64,000 nucleotides of DNA, taken from Leptodontidium sp. MPI-SDFR-AT-0119. Taxonomy: Eukaryota > Ascomycota > Leotiomycetes > Helotiales > Leptodontidiaceae. Location of the stretch: contig JAHLEZ010000002.1 of NCBI GenBank assembly GCA_020726505.1, positions 3,224,001-3,288,000 on the forward strand, given 5' to 3'. Numbering within the stretch: the first letter of the stretch is position 1; every line of letters begins with the position of its first letter. Below are positions 60,769-64,000 of this stretch, piece after piece. The notes beneath the pieces were generated by a model that saw only the letters and a program-made list of their open reading frames with translations, was not told the DNA's origin and ran no database searches. The position numbers and the translations under genes are program-made.

Positions 60769-61899
60769 GTGCCGGAAAAATTAACAGGTACATTGACTTC
60801 AAGCACCTTAAAATCTATGCACAACGCAATATCTATGATTATTGTTTTTAAGTTATATTCCCTCGCCACCCCCGGACACCCAATATACCTCCGATTGAAA
60901 AATCATATTAACGTCGTCACCCTCAAGCCTAGTTTGCAGATAGTCTCCGTTTATAGCGTAACAGACCTCCTCTACCACAGCTGCATCACCGAGCGTAGCT
61001 ATCCCTAAAATTTATAAAAGGCTCTAAGCAAGGCCTCCTGTCTATACGGGAGATCATCAATATTTTGTTGGCGGCTGTGGCGTGAAGATTTATGCAAGAT
61101 CGCCACGTGGGTCGGTACCTCGGATCGAAGCAAGTGACGATCTTTGGTGGGGCACAACCCCGCACTTGCCACAATATTTAACTTAAGTTAACTTAGTTAA
61201 GTGAAGTTACCTGTAAGCTCACTTATGTAATCACTGGACAGAAAGCAACAGAGAGCTGCTGCCTGATTATATTTAGTTATCAGCAAGGTATCCAGCCTCC
61301 CTCCATCGCCACTCTTGCGTAGTTAGGAATCCCAACATACCATTACACTTCGCGTTAACACCGACAGTCGAACATATAACTTATCCAACATCAATGGATC
61401 ATCCTACAATAACAAGCGCATATCGCCCCATCTGACTCGTCGTCCCGTCAAGGACATTCTACAATTTACGCCGCCACTCCACAACCTAGAATTCGACAAG
61501 AACATCTGTACTTCGGTTGCGTTTGTGAATCCAATGTTATTATCATCCGTCAGAGGACATTTCTAGTATTGAGCGCCCCGAATTGGAGTCAAATGGAATA
61601 TAGTTAGTAGGTCAGTCGTCGTCTGCGACTTCCCGGCAATACCACAAGTCCCTCCCCGCTCCTTTGCGAGTTCTCGTGAGGGAGGCCGGTGCTACAAGTG
61701 TCACCTATGGATGCTACAGATGTCTCACAGGATGGCACGGGGGATGGAGGGATGGTAGACGGGAAGTTGTAGACTGAATAACTTGCCTTTTTTCACGTTG
61801 CGGTACTCGAGCAGTCCGCCCTGCTATGAGCCTTAAAGCTTAGTTCGCAGCTATGTCTTGCAGAAAGTATCGCCTGCTGGCAAATGTTAAGAAATATAC
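60769..61899. other. Start of normal-composition DNA, no confident gene
   Basis: Base composition changes sharply at about 60,770. A 79-codon frame (60,769-61,008, plus) and smaller ones are present but match nothing I know. 61,200-61,899 is downstream of the HeLo gene and probably holds its 3' untranslated region. Confidence 0.45.
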
Positions 61900-62739
61900 T
61901 TAATCCCAGAAGTCCTTCCCGCCATACTTGTTCCCAATCAGAGCCTTTCCACCCCCCTCCACCTCGATACCATCATACTTGTGAGACCCCCCAATCGCAC
62001 CCCCAGTCCAGTCACTACTATATGCATCCCCCGTATAGGCCTGTCCTTTAATCCCAATATTCGAGTACTAATGCCCTCCGATGACTTCCTTAACCGTCCT
62101 TTAGAGCAGGGTATCGATACCTGTGGCTACATCCTTGATCAATTCAAGGGACTACTTGTCGCCAATCTCTGCTGCTTCTTCCTAGACAAGCTTTATTTAG
62201 GCCTGAGGTGCCGGGAATATCTTTTCGATTTCGTCGAGGAGTGAGAGGATCTATTCGAGAAGGTCTTTCAGAGTAGACCTATAGTAGAGAGCCCAGCTAG
62301 TCAGCTTCAAGAATCGACCCTTCTTCTGACGCTATATAGCGAAGCCTCTCATCTTGTTGTCCAGTACGAGCATCTTCAGATCCATATCGCCTGTCGAATA
62401 CGCTGAGAGATCCTCACTAGTCGTCGCAGTCAATTTATACTTCGTCGAGATGCTCTCAGTGTCTGCGAAGAGCACAAGAATTTAGAGCAACGCATCCTTT
62501 GCAAGTTAAATCTCGGCCGCAGTAGCATCCTGCCTGCCTAGTTTAAGATCGTCGTAGATGTTGACAGACTCGCCCCATCGTGTTAGACGGAGTCTGGCGC
62601 AGTCGAGAGCAAGCTTGCTGGTCTAGAAATCGCGACCGAAGTGGCGGCCAAATTAGACGTACTCAAAGCAGTCGACACATGCAGTAAATGCAGATGCAAT
62701 ACCAATGGCACCAGAGACAATCCCGAACAGCTCCGCCAT
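61900..62739 (-). pseudogene. HET-s/HET-S-like protein: HeLo domain and prion-forming region
   Basis: One frame of 280 codons from ATG at 62,739 to TAA at 61,900, no frameshift, interrupted by 11 TAA/TAG codons at positions where Gln or Trp is expected. The N-terminus (MAELFGIVSGAIGIASAFTA, then CVDCFEYV) and LRLTRWGESVNIYDDLKLG, later LTSWALYYRSTLKDLLE and LLDEIEKIFPAP, match the HeLo domain. The C-terminal 60 residues hold two amyloid repeats: YSNIGIKGQAYTGDAY (R1) and VEGGGKALIGNKYGGKDFWD (R2), the latter closely like the end of Podospora HET-s. Length is 279 residues against 289 in HET-s. In HET-S, amyloid templating of the C-terminus unfolds HeLo, which then disrupts membranes. A NACHT gene with a matching motif faces it 308 bp away. 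RIP stops make this copy non-coding unless bypassed. Confidence 0.92.
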
Positions 62740-63047
62740 TGTTCAGAGAGATGATAATAAAGAGAGACAAACTGGGGGTCGATGGAAGTTAGAGGTGTGA
62801 TAGATGTTGGTAGAGAGTGTGGGTGTGAAGTCCTTATCTGGAACTCAGCCGCAGCCTCACCACAGTAGGTAAGAACAGCCCCCTGCGGCTACAAATCGAA
62901 TCGAATGAGGACTACCCCTCACCTGCAACGACAACATCGTGCCATCACCGACTTACAAGGAGAAGTAGAGGCTTTGCACTTCACATGTACTGCTCACGCC
63001 AGCAGCTTCTCCACTTTTGCGGCAGCTAGCTCGCACGGCCGGTCGCA
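62740..63047. promoter_or_regulatory. Shared divergent intergenic region of the HeLo and NACHT genes
   Basis: 308 bp between the two divergent start codons; it should hold both promoters. No TATA box or operator could be defined. An open plus-strand frame from 62,905 overlaps it, in a frame different from the NACHT protein, and I treat it as fortuitous. Confidence 0.5.
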
Positions 63048-64000
63048 ATGTGGGTTCCCGAGCAGCCAGGTGGGCGACTGTCCACTCCCGGAAATCAATA
63101 TCAACACATTCAAGTCGCTGAAGGCGCCACAGCACAGCTTGGGAACACATATCATATCAGTTAGTCCTTGTAGATATAAAAGGAGACTTCTGTTATATAC
63201 TAACGCGCAACAGGCCGAGAAGACCCACTCAGCCTCCTCCCCTTTGCAACCAATGCACCTTTTAACTCCTACGACCGCCGGCACGAACCTGCCTGCCTCG
63301 ACAACACCCGCGTCGACCTTCTACAAGACATATATAACTGGGCTGACAGAGAAGATAAACAAGATGTGCGGTGCATCTTCTAGCTGAACGGCCTAGCTGG
63401 GACGGGAAAGTCGACGATCACTCGCACTGTGGCTCGGAGATTCTTTAAACAAAAGCGTCTTGGGGCTAGCTTCTTGTTTTCGAAGGGTGGTGGAGATATA
63501 AGCAATGCCCGCAAGTTTTTTACAAGTCTTGCCGTGTAACTCACTTTCAATGTGCCATCTCTTCGATCATCTATCCGTGAGGTCGTTACAAAGCGGGCTG
63601 ATATTGCGAGCCTATCACTCTCGGAGCAATAGCGTCAGCTTGTTTTTGGTCCACTATCGAATCTACAGAGTAAATCATGTCAATCTTATATTCTTGTTGT
63701 CGATGCACTTAATGAATGTGAGGATAACAAAGATATCCGGACTATTCTACTACTTCTAGCTGAAATCCGATCATTAACGACGCTACGATTTCGAGTCTTT
63801 TTGACGAGCAGACCTGACGTTCCAATCCGACACGGAATATGCGCTATTCCACAAGCCGAACACCAAGACTTCGTACTCCAGAGCATACAGCCAACGATTG
63901 TCAACTATGACATCTCTCTATTTCTTGAACACAATCTAGGTAGACTTAGGCAGGAATAGACTCTTAGAGCTGGCTGGCCAGGCGAACAGGTTCTCCAACA
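63048..64000 (+). pseudogene. NLR 3: amyloid motif and NACHT domain (NWD2-like), cut by window end
   Basis: Proposed start ATG at 63,048 (MWVPEQPGG), then an amyloid motif NQYQHIQVAEGATAQLGNTY (63,093 on), then a 54-bp intron (63,160-63,213; GTTAGT, TACTAAC branch site, CAACAG) that keeps the frame. After it come LLPFATNAPFNSYDRRHEPA and LLQDIYNWADREDKQDVRC, the P-loop [20 protein letters not shown] near 63,390, [15 protein letters not shown], Walker B ILVVDALNECED (one Asp to Asn) near 63,690, and FRVFLTSRPDVPIRHG. Four in-frame TAG/TAA codons are visible, all RIP type. The repeat domain lies beyond the window. By analogy with Podospora NWD2, the N-terminal motif seeds amyloid folding of the adjacent HET-s-like protein upon activation. 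Confidence 0.9.
63160..63213 (+). other. Predicted intron of NLR 3
   Basis: 54 bp with GTTAGT donor, a perfect TACTAAC branch site and CAACAG acceptor. It contains four stops in the NACHT frame and its removal joins the amyloid motif to the NACHT domain in frame. Confidence 0.85.

Noticed and set aside
62905..63387. 160-codon open frame starting MRTTPHLQRQ in the HeLo/NACHT region
   Set aside because: It overlaps the NACHT gene in another frame; the amyloid motif and NACHT residues lie in the frame starting at 63,048, so this is a shadow.
1..64000. tRNA or rRNA genes
   Set aside because: No cloverleaf with B-box-like GGTTCRANNCC plus matching arms and no rRNA core sequence was noticed by eye; a dedicated search was not possible.

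Overview
The window looks like nuclear heterochromatin of a filamentous ascomycete (Pezizomycotina) that has undergone repeat-induced point mutation (RIP). About 1-13,000 and 18,200-60,760 are AT-rich, poor in CpA/TpG and rich in TpA. Reading frames that still align to known families carry TAA/TAG stops where CAA, CAG or TGG are expected, and Gly-to-Ser/Arg and Asp-to-Asn changes, which is the RIP signature. I see no intact long gene; almost everything is a decayed copy. From about 60,770 to 64,000 base composition becomes normal, although genes there still carry RIP-type stops.

Layout. 1-10,000: blocks of a degenerate tandem repeat in alternating orientation, with unidentified relic frames between and after them. 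14,009-18,213: a LINE-like retrotransposon (RT plus RNase H) with a 16-bp target duplication. 18,345-41,110: an NLR-type gene (HET, NB-ARC and TPR domains) cut in two by a Ty3/Gypsy chromovirus (19,636-39,466; 247-bp LTRs, AAATC target duplication). That chromovirus is itself interrupted, inside its protease active-site motif, by a second Gypsy-type element on the opposite strand (21,746-34,126; 219-bp LTRs). The inner element carries a long extra ORF after pol and 13 scattered copies of a 13-bp palindrome. 43,850-46,720: a DUF3723-like gene. 49,469-50,302: a 5'-truncated second copy of the LINE. 50,784-54,720: a patatin, NB-ARC and TPR NLR with ten 126-bp repeats. 55,202-58,240: a second patatin-like phospholipase with a RING-like cysteine cluster. 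59,400-60,760: the tandem repeat again, less mutated to the right.

61,900-64,000 holds the most striking system: a HET-s-like gene (HeLo domain plus two C-terminal amyloid repeats, minus strand) facing a NACHT gene (plus strand) whose N-terminus carries a matching amyloid motif. This is the arrangement of the Podospora HET-S/NWD2 prion signalling pair, in which the NLR templates folding of the HeLo effector to trigger cell death. Together with the HET-NLR and the patatin-NLR, the window holds three NLR genes with three different effector systems, all inactivated. The set NLR, patatin, DUF3723 resembles cargo of Starship giant transposons, but I found no captain (DUF3435) recombinase.
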